This document shows, one piece after another, positions 1 through 7,818 of a stretch of DNA of 15,245 bases (position 1 is the first letter of the stretch; every line of letters starts with the position of its first letter). The notes below the pieces were generated by a model. That model was not told where the DNA came from. It saw only the letters and a list, made by a program, of their open reading frames with translations, and did not search any database. A program made the translations under genes and the position numbers. This stretch comes from DIGJ01 sp036658435 (GTDB taxonomy: Bacteria; Bacillota; Clostridia; Lachnospirales; Lachnospiraceae), in contig JAVXEO010000054.1 of NCBI GenBank assembly GCA_036658435.1, forward strand, positions 1 through 15,245. The letters are read 5' to 3'.

Positions 1-162
1 AGGAACAAAAAGTTTCCGATGTAATGGCTATTCAAAAAGCAATTTCAAAAAAAAACAAAAGATGTAGAATCCCTCACTTATCCGGAAAAACAAAAAATTG
101 CTTCCTATTTGTTTCGAAAAGGTTTTCAAGAAAGTGATATTAGACTACAATTACGATTATGA
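1..162 (+). pseudogene. recX: RecX C-terminal end, apparently frameshifted (partial)
   Basis: This is the 3' end of a gene cut by the window edge. The last part, from about position 58 to the TGA at 160-162, encodes a RecX-like C-terminus (SLTYPEKQKIASYLFRKGF, then a short tail). That frame is blocked by a TAA at 22-24. The RecX-like upstream part (VSDVMAIQKAISKK) instead lies in the frame that starts at position 3. The two frames meet at an A9 run at 47-55, and removing one A would give a single continuous frame. RecX modulates RecA filaments in recombination and the SOS response, and recA-recX-rny is a familiar order in clostridia, which supports the call. The shift may be a true mutation, a sequencing error in the homopolymer, or a slippage site; the sequence alone cannot decide. 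Confidence 0.65.
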
Positions 163-197
163 TTTTGTGTAAAATTACTATATTTTGTGGAGTAGTC

Positions 198-226
198 TTG
201 ACATATGAGTAAAAAAAGTATAAAAT
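198..226 (+). promoter_or_regulatory. σA-type promoter of rny
   Basis: TTGACA at 198-203 is followed after exactly 17 bases by TAAAAT at 221-226. The -35 box is perfect and the -10 matches 5 of 6. It lies just past the recX stop and about 50 bases upstream of the rny start, so RNase Y has a promoter of its own in addition to any read-through from recA-recX. Confidence 0.75.
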
Positions 227-261
227 TTATATGTTGTATTTTTGTACAATGAAAATTAAAT

Positions 262-275
262 AAGGAGGTGCTCCT
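262..275 (+). promoter_or_regulatory. Shine-Dalgarno site of rny inside a small hairpin
   Basis: AAGGAGG at 262-268 is a near-perfect ribosome binding site seven bases before the GTG start at 276, and it decides that start. AGGAG (263-267) and CTCCT (271-275) are exact complements around a GTG loop, so the site can fold onto itself immediately before the start codon. Whether this controls translation is inference. Confidence 0.6.
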
Positions 276-1829
276 GTGCCAGAAATAAAATGGATTGTAA
301 TTGGAATCGTTTTAGTGGCGGTAACCGCTTTTATTGCTTGGAAGGCTGCGATATCTTATCGAATTAGGGTTGTAGAAGAAAAGATAGGAAATGCAGAAAC
401 AAAAGCAAGAGAAATCATAGATGAAGCTATTAAATCAGCAGAAACTAAGAAAAGAGAAGCGCTTCTTGAAGCGAAGGAAGAGTCACTAAAGACGAAGAAT
501 GAGCTAGAGAAGGAAGTCAAAGAACGTAGAAATGAAGTACAGCGTTATGAAAAACGTGTTCTAACTAAGGAAGAAACTTTAGATAGAAAAACGGAAGCAC
601 TTGAAAAGAAAGAATCCAAAATAGCTGCAAAAGAAGCTGAACTTGAGAAAGTTCGTGAAAAGGTTGATACCTTGGAAGAACAAAGAGTGGCAGAATTGGA
701 GAAAATATCTGGACTTACCTCCGAACAAGCAAAAGACTATCTTTTAAAAACTGTGGAAGATGAAGTTAAGCATGAAACTGCAATGTTAGTAAAAGAACTT
801 GAAAACAAAGCAAAAGAAGAGGCAGATAAAAAGGCAAAGGATTACGTTGTAACTGCAATTCAAAAGTGTGCGGCAGATCATGTTGCAGAAACTACCATAT
901 CGGTTGTTCAGTTACCTAATGATGAAATGAAAGGCCGTATTATTGGTCGAGAAGGACGTAATATTCGTACCCTTGAGACTCTTACCGGTGTAGATTTAAT
1001 TATTGACGATACTCCGGAAGCTGTTATTCTTTCAGGTTTTGACCCAATTCGAAGAGAAGTTGCCAGAATTGCTTTGGAAAAATTAATTGTAGATGGAAGA
1101 ATTCATCCTGCAAGAATCGAAGAAATGGTTGAAAAAGCACAAAAAGAAGTAGAAACCATGATTCGTGAAGAAGGGGAATCCGCTACGCTGGAAGTTGGCG
1201 TTCATAGTATTCATCCGGAATTAATTCGTTTATTGGGAAGAATGAAATTTAGGACAAGCTATGGTCAGAATGCATTAAAGCATTCCATAGAAGTTGCCCA
1301 TTTATCAGGACTACTGGCTGGGGAAATTGGTGTTGATGTAAGATTAGCTAAAAGAGCTGGTTTATTACATGATATTGGTAAATCCGTTGATCATGACATG
1401 GAAGGTTCTCATATTCAGATTGGTTCTGATTTATGTAGGAAATACAAAGAATCCCCATTGATTATCAATGCAGTGGAAGCTCATCACGGTGATGTTGAGC
1501 CGGAATCATTAATTGCATGTATTGTTCAGGCGGCAGATACCATTTCTGCGGCAAGACCTGGTGCAAGACGTGAAACGCTTGAAACTTATACAAACAGGTT
1601 AAAACAATTAGAAGATATTACAAACAGCTTTAAGGGAGTTGATAAATCCTTTGCAATTCAGGCTGGTCGTGAAGTTCGTGTTATGGTTGTACCAGAACAG
1701 ATTAACGATGCAGATATGATTTTACTTGCAAGAGATATATCAAAACAGATTGAATCCGAATTAGAATATCCGGGTCAGGTTAAGGTCAATGTGATAAGAG
1801 AATCCAGAGTCATTGACTATGCTAAATAA
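276..1829 (+). CDS. rny: Ribonuclease Y
   Basis: RNase Y is a membrane-anchored endoribonuclease that starts mRNA decay and processing in many Firmicutes. The 517-residue length fits the family. In order the protein shows an N-terminal membrane helix (about residues 5-25), a long charged coiled coil (about 30-190), a KH RNA-binding domain with the loop GRIIGREGRN (220-229), and an HD phosphohydrolase domain. The metal-binding HD residues are visible: H336 in ALKHSIEVAH, H365-D366 in GLLHDIGKS, and a later AHHGD motif. Translation starts at GTG 276, set by the AAGGAGG site. It sits directly after recX, has its own promoter and ends at a strong hairpin terminator, so it may be expressed mostly as a single gene. 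No key residue is missing. Confidence 0.97.
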   Translation: MPEIKWIVIGIVLVAVTAFIAWKAAISYRIRVVEEKIGNAETKAREIIDEAIKSAETKKREALLEAKEESLKTKNELEKEVKERRNEVQRYEKRVLTKEETLDRKTEALEKKESKIAAKEAELEKVREKVDTLEEQRVAELEKISGLTSEQAKDYLLKTVEDEVKHETAMLVKELENKAKEEADKKAKDYVVTAIQKCAADHVAETTISVVQLPNDEMKGRIIGREGRNIRTLETLTGVDLIIDDTPEAVILSGFDPIRREVARIALEKLIVDGRIHPARIEEMVEKAQKEVETMIREEGESATLEVGVHSIHPELIRLLGRMKFRTSYGQNALKHSIEVAHLSGLLAGEIGVDVRLAKRAGLLHDIGKSVDHDMEGSHIQIGSDLCRKYKESPLIINAVEAHHGDVEPESLIACIVQAADTISAARPGARRETLETYTNRLKQLEDITNSFKGVDKSFAIQAGREVRVMVVPEQINDADMILLARDISKQIESELEYPGQVKVNVIRESRVIDYAK

Positions 1830-1842
1830 CTAGAAAACTAGG

Positions 1843-1892
1843 AGAGCTGCCATATTACGAATGAATAATTCTGTTATGGCAGTTCTTTTTTT
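1843..1892 (+). terminator. Rho-independent terminator after rny
   Basis: A 12-bp stem (1843-1854 pairing with 1875-1886, one G·U pair) encloses a 20-base loop. It is followed directly by a run of T ending at 1892. It lies 14 bases after the rny stop codon and separates rny from the next transcription unit. Confidence 0.85.
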
Positions 1893-1922
1893 ATGTAAGA
1901 GGAAAGTGCTCCTATTACATAA
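1891..1922 (+). other. Second hairpin between the rny terminator and the next promoter
   Basis: TTATGTAAGAGGA (1891-1903) and TCCTATTACATAA (1910-1922) are inverted repeats with one mismatch in 13 positions and a 6-base loop. The arms share their first bases with the T run of the preceding terminator. The right arm ends 7 bases before the -35 box of the following promoter. No T tract follows on either strand, so it is not a standard terminator. It could be a protein-binding dyad or a backup structure; function is unknown. Confidence 0.55.
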
Positions 1923-1929
1923 AAAAGTT

Positions 1930-1958
1930 TTTACATACATTCTTTCTTATGCTATACT
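1930..1958 (+). promoter_or_regulatory. σA-type promoter with extended -10, for relQ and downstream genes
   Basis: TTTACA (1930-1935), a 17-base spacer, and TATACT (1953-1958) preceded by TG at 1950-1951 form a good extended -10 promoter. The expected start is near 1965, giving a leader of about 45 bases before relQ. No other clear promoter was seen until that of the his cluster, so this one probably serves the seven genes up to recU. Confidence 0.75.
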
Positions 1959-2009
1959 TAGATGCAGGGAAATTTTGAAATTTATTATTAAAAGTAATGA
2001 GGGTGTATA

Positions 2010-2813
2010 ATGGAAATACAATTGTGGAGAAAGATATTAGATCCATATGTTTTGGCAGTGGATGAATTGGTGCTGAACTTTAATCATATGATTGCAGAGC
2101 ACAGGAAAGCAGGCGTATATTCGCCAATCGAATTAGTTACAGGAAGAGTAAAGACGATTTCAAGTATTTTAGAAAAAGCACAGAGGAAACAGATTATATT
2201 AGAAAACATTGAAGAGGAATTGGATGATATTGCCGGTATTCGAATTATCTGTCAGTTTGTGGAGGACATTGATCGTGTAGTTGAGCTGATTCGCAAGCGA
2301 AATGATATGCAGATTATAGAAGAGAAAGATTATATAAAAAAGAGTAAAGAAAGCGGATACCGTAGTTACCATATTATAATTAATTATACCGTACAAACCA
2401 TGAATGGACCTAAAAAAATTAAAGTTGAGATTCAAATTCGCACCTTGGCAATGAATTTTTGGGCTACAGTAGAACATTCCCTTCAATACAAATACAAAGA
2501 AAATATGCCTCCGCACATTCGGAAAAGACTTTCCAAAGCAGCGGAAGCAATTATAACACTAGATGCAGAAATGTCCGAAGTTCGTGGAGAAATTATGGAT
2601 GCACAGAATTCATTTCGAAGAAAAGCAGATATTGTTGCTGATATATTAAATAATATTCAAAACTTATATAAAATTTCCAATAAAAGGGAAGTTGTAAAGA
2701 TTCAAGATGAATTTTTCCGTATATATGAAAGTGATGATGTGGACCAATTAGAACGTTTTAACAGACAACTGGATATTATCGCAGAAGGATATCGTGCCCA
2801 GAGCTTGAAGTAA
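2010..2813 (+). CDS. relQ: Small alarmone synthetase, RelQ/YjbM type (GTP pyrophosphokinase)
   Basis: This family transfers pyrophosphate from ATP to GTP or GDP to make (p)ppGpp, without the hydrolase or regulatory domains of long Rel. The synthetase domain spans about residues 40-165. It shows the ATP-binding stretch GRVKTISSILEKAQRK (45-60), DDIAGIRIICQF (72-83), the Y/H region KESGYRSYH (113-121), and the catalytic strand KVEIQIRT (138-145, E140), followed by NFWATVEH. The helical C-terminus (about 170-267) is typical of RelQ, which is tetrameric in characterised members. At 267 residues it is slightly longer than Bacillus RelQ. The ATG at 2010 follows GAGGG at 1999-2003. It is the first gene of the unit. 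I prefer RelQ over RelP from the motif style and C-terminus; the exact subclass is less certain than the activity. Confidence 0.9.
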   Translation: MEIQLWRKILDPYVLAVDELVLNFNHMIAEHRKAGVYSPIELVTGRVKTISSILEKAQRKQIILENIEEELDDIAGIRIICQFVEDIDRVVELIRKRNDMQIIEEKDYIKKSKESGYRSYHIIINYTVQTMNGPKKIKVEIQIRTLAMNFWATVEHSLQYKYKENMPPHIRKRLSKAAEAIITLDAEMSEVRGEIMDAQNSFRRKADIVADILNNIQNLYKISNKREVVKIQDEFFRIYESDDVDQLERFNRQLDIIAEGYRAQSLK

Positions 2814-2840
2814 GAAATAAGACAAATTGTGAGGTATTTT

Positions 2841-3563
2841 ATGACAGATTATTTACGATTGGATAAATATTTGACGGATATGGGGGCTGGCAGCCGCAGT
2901 GAGGTGAAATCCTATATAAAACGAGGAAAAGTCATCGTTGATGATGAAGTTATAACAAAACCGGAGACGAAAGTTGCACTTTTAGAGTCGCGTGTTTACT
3001 TTAATGGAAGTTATGTAGACTATTTGGCACAAGAATATATTATGATAAATAAACCAGCAGGTGTAATTACAGCTACCAGAGATAAGAAAGCGGATACTAT
3101 TCTGGATTTAATTCCGGATGCGAAACGGAATGATTTATTTCCGGTAGGACGTTTAGATAAAGATACGGAAGGACTCTTGCTTATTACTAATGATGGAGAT
3201 CTTGCACATGAACTTTTAAGTCCTAAAAAGCATGTAAGTAAGGTTTACTATGCAAAAATAGACGGTTATGTAACAAAGGAGGATGTTCTTGCCTTTGAAG
3301 AAGGTGTATATATTGAAAAAGAATTAAAAACAAAACCCGGAAGTCTTAAAATATTAGCCAGTGACCGAATTTCTCAGGTAGAGCTTACTATTTTTGAGGG
3401 GAAATTCCATCAAGTGAAGAGAATGTTTGAGGCAATTGGAAAGGAAGTTCTTTACTTAAAAAGAATATCCATGGGAAGCCTGGTTTTAGATGAGAACTTA
3501 GGGCTTGGTGAATATCGAGCCTTAACAAAAAAAGAGATTGAAACACTTAAGAATAGGAGCTAG
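2841..3563 (+). CDS. RsuA-family pseudouridine synthase (probably 16S rRNA)
   Basis: Enzymes of this family isomerise a specific uridine in rRNA to pseudouridine; RsuA itself acts on 16S U516. The 240-residue product has an S4 RNA-binding domain at the N-terminus (about residues 4-60, LRLDKYLTDMGAGSRSEVKS) and the catalytic domain after it (YIMINKPAGVIT near 66-77). The family signature is GRLDKDTEGLLLITNDG from residue 103, with the catalytic aspartate D106. The start at ATG 2841 is preferred because GAGG at 2831-2834 is well placed. An in-frame GTG at 2829 would add only MRYF and lacks a good ribosome site. It begins 27 bases after relQ and ends 2 bases before the HAD gene. RluB/E/F-type 23S targets cannot be excluded from sequence alone. 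Confidence 0.9.
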   Translation: MTDYLRLDKYLTDMGAGSRSEVKSYIKRGKVIVDDEVITKPETKVALLESRVYFNGSYVDYLAQEYIMINKPAGVITATRDKKADTILDLIPDAKRNDLFPVGRLDKDTEGLLLITNDGDLAHELLSPKKHVSKVYYAKIDGYVTKEDVLAFEEGVYIEKELKTKPGSLKILASDRISQVELTIFEGKFHQVKRMFEAIGKEVLYLKRISMGSLVLDENLGLGEYRALTKKEIETLKNRS

Positions 3564-3565
3564 TT

Positions 3566-4210
3566 ATGTTAAATAATATTGATGCCGTTATTTTTGATTT
3601 GGATGGAACTTTAGTAGATTCTATGTGGATGTGGAAGCAGATTGATATTGAATATCTGTCAAGGTATCATATAGAACTGCCGGAAAAACTTCAGTTTGAA
3701 ATAGAAGGAATGAGTTTTTCGGAAACGGCGCTCTATTTCAAAGAAAAATTTAATTTATCGGACTCCCTTGAAAAAATCAAGTCTGACTGGAACACAATGG
3801 CCTTTGAAAAATACAAAAAAGAAGTTCCTTTTAAAAAAGGTGCCATCGATTTTTTACACTACCTAAAAGAAAAACGAATTAAAACAGGGATTGCAACGAG
3901 TAATTCTAAGGACTTAGTGAATGCGGTAATAAATAGTCACGGTGTTTGCCACCTGTTTGACTCCATACATACTTCCTGTGAAGTGAAAAAGGGAAAACCG
4001 GCGCCGGATATTTACAATTTAGTAGCAAAAGATTTGGAAACGGAACCGGAACAATGTTTGGTATTTGAAGACGTGATTCAAGGAATCATGGCCGGAAAGA
4101 ATGCAGGAATGAAAGTTTGTGCCGTATATGATGACTTTACCAGTGCATGTGATCAAGAGAAAAGAGCTCTTGCTGATTATTATATTTCGGATTTTTATGA
4201 AATGTTTTAA
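3566..4210 (+). CDS. HAD-superfamily phosphatase (subfamily IA, β-phosphoglucomutase-like)
   Basis: The 214-residue protein is a cytosolic haloacid-dehalogenase-type hydrolase. Motif I is FDLDGTLVDS from residue 10, with nucleophile D11 and acid/base D13. A helical cap follows (about 18-85). Motif II is IATSNS near 110, motif III the lysine in KKGKPAPDIY, and motif IV VFEDVIQGIMAGKNAG. The layout matches phosphatases and mutases of the PGMB/CbbY group. Without the mutase-specific substrate residues I would call it a phosphatase of unknown substrate. AGGAG at 3554-3558 sits inside the end of the previous gene, and only 2 bases separate the two, so they are translated from one message. Family assignment is firm; the substrate is unknown. 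Confidence 0.9.
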   Translation: MLNNIDAVIFDLDGTLVDSMWMWKQIDIEYLSRYHIELPEKLQFEIEGMSFSETALYFKEKFNLSDSLEKIKSDWNTMAFEKYKKEVPFKKGAIDFLHYLKEKRIKTGIATSNSKDLVNAVINSHGVCHLFDSIHTSCEVKKGKPAPDIYNLVAKDLETEPEQCLVFEDVIQGIMAGKNAGMKVCAVYDDFTSACDQEKRALADYYISDFYEMF

Positions 4211-4270
4211 AAATAATCATTTTTGTATCAAGTTATGACTGCAGATGAGTCTCAGTCAGAAAGGCTAATA

Positions 4271-6169
4271 ATGAAAGATTTTTTACCAATAACAAAAGAA
4301 GATATGAAAAAGCGTGGATGGGATGAAGTTGATTTTGCCTATGTGATAGGAGATGCTTATGTAGACCATCATTCCTTTGGTCCTGCCATTATCAGCAGAG
4401 TATTAGAAAGTCGTGGATATCGAGTTGGCATTATTTCACAACCAGATTGGAAGGATGAAAGCAGTATTACTGTTTTTGGAAAACCACGTCTGGGATTTTT
4501 AGTTTCAGCAGGAAATATGGATACCATGGTAAATCATTATACTGTAAATAAAAAACATAGAAAACAGGATGCGTATACACCGGGAGGCGTTATGGGAAAG
4601 CGCCCGGATCGGGCCACTATCTGTTATGGAAACCTGATTCGAAAGGTATATAAGAATGTGCCGGTCATTATCGGAGGAATTGAAGCCAGTTTAAGAAGAC
4701 TTTCACACTATGATTATTGGAGCGACTCTATAAAACGCTCTATTTTACTGGATTCCGGAGCAGATTTGCTTTCTTATGGAATGGGAGAAAGAACCATTGT
4801 AGCTATTGCGGAGGCTTTGGATAGTGGAATTTCTATTTCTGATATTACCTTTATTGATGGGTGTGTTTATAAAACAAAGAGCTTAGAGAGCGTTTATGAT
4901 GGAATAAAACTTCCCTCTTTTGAAGAAATTAAAGAAAGTAAAACGGTATTTGCAAAGAGTTTTTACACACAATATTGTAATACGGATCCCTTTTCCGGTA
5001 AACGTTTAATTGAAACCTATAAAGAAAACGAATTTGTTGTACAAAATCCACCGGCAAAACCACTTACCATGGAAGAACTAGATGACGTTTATGGACTTCC
5101 ATTTATGAGAACCTATCACCCTTCCTATGAAAAAGAGGGAGGAGTTCCTGCAATAAAAGAATTAAATTTCAGCTTAACAAGTAATAGGGGATGCTTTGGG
5201 GGCTGTAGTTTTTGTGCACTTACTTTCCATCAGGGACGTATTATTCAAACAAGGAGCCATGAATCAATTATAGCGGAAGCAAAGATATTAACGCAGGATA
5301 AAGACTTTAAAGGATATATCAATGATGTTGGTGGGCCAACCGCCAATTTCAGACATACTTCTTGTGAAAAGCAAAAAACAAAGGGGGTATGTACCAATAA
5401 ACAATGCCTTTTTCCTATGCCCTGCAAAAACCTTACCGTAGACCATAAAGATTATCTGGAACTATTGCGTAAATTGCGTTCTTTGCCAAAAGTAAAAAGA
5501 GTGTTTATTCGTTCTGGAATTCGGTTTGATTACGTGATGGCAGATAAGGACAAAACGTTCATGAAAGAATTATGTGAATATCATGTAAGTGGACAGCTAA
5601 AGGTTGCACCGGAACATATTAGCGATCAAGTGTTAAAACTGATGGGAAAGCCACAGAATGGCGTCTACGAAGAATTTATTCAGGAATACAATATAACAAA
5701 CGAAAAATTAAATAAAAAACAGTTTGTAGTCCCTTACTTGATGTCATCTCATCCGGGTTCTACTATGAAAGAAGCGGTAAAACTTGCAGAGTATGTAAGA
5801 GATTTAGGATATATGCCGGAACAAGTGCAGGATTTTTATCCAACACCGGCAACCATTTCTACTTGTATGTATTATACGGGTTTGGATCCAAGAACCATGG
5901 AAAAAGTCTATGTTCCCAAAAGTCAAAGAGAAAAAGAAATGCAGCGTGCCTTAATTCAATATCGCAATCCTAAAAATTATGACTTGGTAATAGAAGCATT
6001 GAAAATTGCAAAAAGAGAAGATTTAATTGGCTATGATAAACACTGTCTGGTTCGGCCAAGAAAAGAAAAAACCTCTGCTTTTACTGAAAAAAAAGGAAAA
6101 AAAGAAAAAGAAGAAAATGGAAAACGTAAAGCAATTCGAAACGTTCACAAAAAAAAATCTAAGAATTAA
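4271..6169 (+). CDS. ygiQ: YgiQ-family (UPF0313) radical SAM protein
   Basis: This is a large radical S-adenosylmethionine protein whose reaction has not, to my knowledge, been assigned. The 4Fe-4S motif is CFGGCSFC (CX3CX2C) in NRGCFGGCSFCALTFHQGR. A family-typical N-terminal region precedes it (FLPITKEDMKKRGWDEVD, GDAYVDHHSFG, IIGGIEASLRR). After the SAM motif come NDVGGPTANFRHTSC and a second cysteine cluster CTNKQCLFPMPC. The C-terminal part (DFYPTPATIST, YVPKSQREKEMQRAL) is the DUF3362-type region. The last ~30 residues are extremely lysine-rich. I start at ATG 4271 (MKDFLPITK) because AGAAAGG at 4259-4264 precedes it and family members begin this way; upstream TTG 4223 and ATG 4235 lack ribosome sites. 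The product is 632 residues. Confidence 0.93.
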   Translation: MKDFLPITKEDMKKRGWDEVDFAYVIGDAYVDHHSFGPAIISRVLESRGYRVGIISQPDWKDESSITVFGKPRLGFLVSAGNMDTMVNHYTVNKKHRKQDAYTPGGVMGKRPDRATICYGNLIRKVYKNVPVIIGGIEASLRRLSHYDYWSDSIKRSILLDSGADLLSYGMGERTIVAIAEALDSGISISDITFIDGCVYKTKSLESVYDGIKLPSFEEIKESKTVFAKSFYTQYCNTDPFSGKRLIETYKENEFVVQNPPAKPLTMEELDDVYGLPFMRTYHPSYEKEGGVPAIKELNFSLTSNRGCFGGCSFCALTFHQGRIIQTRSHESIIAEAKILTQDKDFKGYINDVGGPTANFRHTSCEKQKTKGVCTNKQCLFPMPCKNLTVDHKDYLELLRKLRSLPKVKRVFIRSGIRFDYVMADKDKTFMKELCEYHVSGQLKVAPEHISDQVLKLMGKPQNGVYEEFIQEYNITNEKLNKKQFVVPYLMSSHPGSTMKEAVKLAEYVRDLGYMPEQVQDFYPTPATISTCMYYTGLDPRTMEKVYVPKSQREKEMQRALIQYRNPKNYDLVIEALKIAKREDLIGYDKHCLVRPRKEKTSAFTEKKGKKEKEENGKRKAIRNVHKKKSKN

Positions 6170-6183
6170 AGGGAGGATCTACT

Positions 6184-6750
6184 ATGTTTCGAAGTACAAA
6201 AGGAGAATATGGTTATATTAATAAAAGAAAATATGGACAATTGGGACTTGCTGTTTTAATGGGAATCATTGGATTATCAATATATGGTATTGGATATATT
6301 GTCAATGGATTTGAGAGAAATAATATTTGTATGGTCCTTGGAATCCTCATGGTATTACCGGGAGCAAAATTTTTAGTTACGTATATTTTATTATTTCCCT
6401 ACCACACTCCCAACAAGGAATTATATCAGGAAACAGTAAAAACATTACAGGGAAAACAGAAACTTCTGTCTGATTTAGTGATTACCTCTAAGGAAAGGGC
6501 TATGAACCTGCATTTCCTTTATGTAGGAAACGGTTGTGTATATGGTTTACTTGGAAGAGAAGGAACCGGTGTAAAAGAGGTTCAGGATTACCTTACAAAA
6601 GGAATACGCAACTGGGCTGGAAGCTATACCGTGAAAATTATGGATCGTGAAACATCTTTTTTTAAAATATTGCATGAAATACCGGAAAAAGAAATGAATA
6701 AAGAGGAAGAAGAAAGGGTACTTGCTTATATTTATTCACTGATTGTGTAG
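6184..6750 (+). CDS. Membrane protein of unknown function with two N-terminal helices
   Basis: I do not recognise a named family. The 188-residue protein has a short basic N-terminus (MFRSTKGEYGYINKRK), then two hydrophobic segments at about residues 18-40 and 49-72 separated by a short polar loop (NGFERNN). This is probably a hairpin in the membrane. A soluble domain of about 115 residues follows, with mixed charge and an acidic end (EIPEKEMNKEEEERV). It includes VYGLLGREGTGVKEVQDYL. No catalytic motif is evident. GGGAGG just before the ATG makes 6184 a secure start, 14 bases after ygiQ. The open frame, its ribosome site and its tight position in the operon argue that it is a real gene. It sits between two RNA-modification-type genes, but that gives no clear role. 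Confidence 0.85.
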   Translation: MFRSTKGEYGYINKRKYGQLGLAVLMGIIGLSIYGIGYIVNGFERNNICMVLGILMVLPGAKFLVTYILLFPYHTPNKELYQETVKTLQGKQKLLSDLVITSKERAMNLHFLYVGNGCVYGLLGREGTGVKEVQDYLTKGIRNWAGSYTVKIMDRETSFFKILHEIPEKEMNKEEEERVLAYIYSLIV

Positions 6751-6786
6751 GTGAAGAGAATAAAGTATGCTTAGGAAAATAAAAAA

Positions 6787-7818
6787 ATGCGGGAAATTAT
6801 TATAGGCGAAAAAGAAGCCGGACAACGTTTAGACAAATTTTTAGGCAAATATTTAAATCAGGCAACAAAAAGTTTTCTCTATAAAATGCTGCGAAAGAAA
6901 AATATTACATTAAATGAAAAAAAGGCAGAAGGCTTTGAAAAACTTTTGAAAGGCGATCAGATTAAAATATTTTTTACAGAGGAGACACTTGAGAAATTTA
7001 GCAAATCGGAGTTTGAGCAGGAAGAAGAAATTATTCCGGAAATAGAGAGAAGGATTCTTTCTGTTTTGTTTGAAAATAAGCATATTCTTGTGATTAATAA
7101 ACCAGCAGGCATGCTATCTCAAAAGGCAAAGAAAGAGGACGTTTCCCTTGTGGAACACATTATGGAATATTTACTTCAAAGTGGTGCGCTCACAAAAGAA
7201 GAATATAAAGGATTTCACCCAGGTATCTGTAACCGTCTTGACCGTAATACAAGTGGTATCATTGTTGCGGGTAAAACGATGGAAGGTTTGCAGACCATGG
7301 GTAAATTATTTAAGGAACGGGATTTGGACAAATTTTATTACTGCATTGTAAAAGGAGATCTTTTAAAAAAGGAAGGGATAGAAGGCTATTTATATAAAAA
7401 TCATAATCACAATCGTGTCAGTATTCATAAAGAACCCATAGAAAATGGGGATTATATAAAAACACAATATGAGCCAATTTTGCGAAATGGAGAGTTCACC
7501 TTATTAAAAGTTAAATTAATTACCGGTAAATCCCATCAAATACGTGCACACCTTCAGAGCATTGGACATCCAATTATTGGAGATGGTAAATATGGGGATG
7601 TACTTACTAATAAATATTTCCGAAAAAAATTCAAACTAAAACATCAGCTTCTTCATGCAGCTCAATTGACATTTCCAAAACTGGATAATGAAAATGGATG
7701 GGAAGAACTTTCTGAGAAAACCATTACAGCACCACTTCCTGATTATTTTGAAACCATTCTTCTAACATTATTTGAGGGAGGAGAAAAATTATGCCATCAT
7801 GGAATTCCAGAGGTTTAA
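6787..7818 (+). CDS. RluA-family pseudouridine synthase
   Basis: This is a second pseudouridine synthase, of the RluA/RluC/RluD class that modifies 23S rRNA or tRNA. The 343-residue protein has an N-terminal S4 domain (about residues 11-65, GQRLDKFLGKYLNQATKSF) and a catalytic domain from about 95 (HILVINKPAGMLSQ). The catalytic motif is CNRLDRNTSGIIVAGK, with D152 as the expected nucleophile; most members have H before RLD, here it is N. Further family marks are KSHQIRAHLQSIGHPIIGDGKYG. The N-terminal half between S4 and catalytic domain has an acidic linker (EFEQEEEIIPEIE). AGGA at 6773-6776 is 10 bases before the ATG. Its last 28 bases overlap recU. The exact target nucleotide cannot be inferred. 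Confidence 0.92.
   Translation: MREIIIGEKEAGQRLDKFLGKYLNQATKSFLYKMLRKKNITLNEKKAEGFEKLLKGDQIKIFFTEETLEKFSKSEFEQEEEIIPEIERRILSVLFENKHILVINKPAGMLSQKAKKEDVSLVEHIMEYLLQSGALTKEEYKGFHPGICNRLDRNTSGIIVAGKTMEGLQTMGKLFKERDLDKFYYCIVKGDLLKKEGIEGYLYKNHNHNRVSIHKEPIENGDYIKTQYEPILRNGEFTLLKVKLITGKSHQIRAHLQSIGHPIIGDGKYGDVLTNKYFRKKFKLKHQLLHAAQLTFPKLDNENGWEELSEKTITAPLPDYFETILLTLFEGGEKLCHHGIPEV

Noticed and set aside
2199..2516. Open frame of 105 codons on the - strand, fairly hydrophobic
   Set aside because: It is wholly inside relQ, has no ribosome site, and its composition is what the antisense of an AT-rich gene gives.
4223..4270. Upstream TTG or ATG start for ygiQ
   Set aside because: No ribosome site precedes them and the added residues do not look like the family's N-terminus; ATG 4271 fits both.
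6086..6157. A-rich runs in the 3' end of ygiQ as programmed frameshift sites
   Set aside because: The main frame continues to a normal stop with a plausible basic tail, and no family domain continues in another frame.
6027..6221. Lys-rich frame overlapping the end of ygiQ and the start of the membrane protein gene
   Set aside because: It arises from the same A-rich stretch in another frame; no ribosome site, and both flanking frames are better supported.
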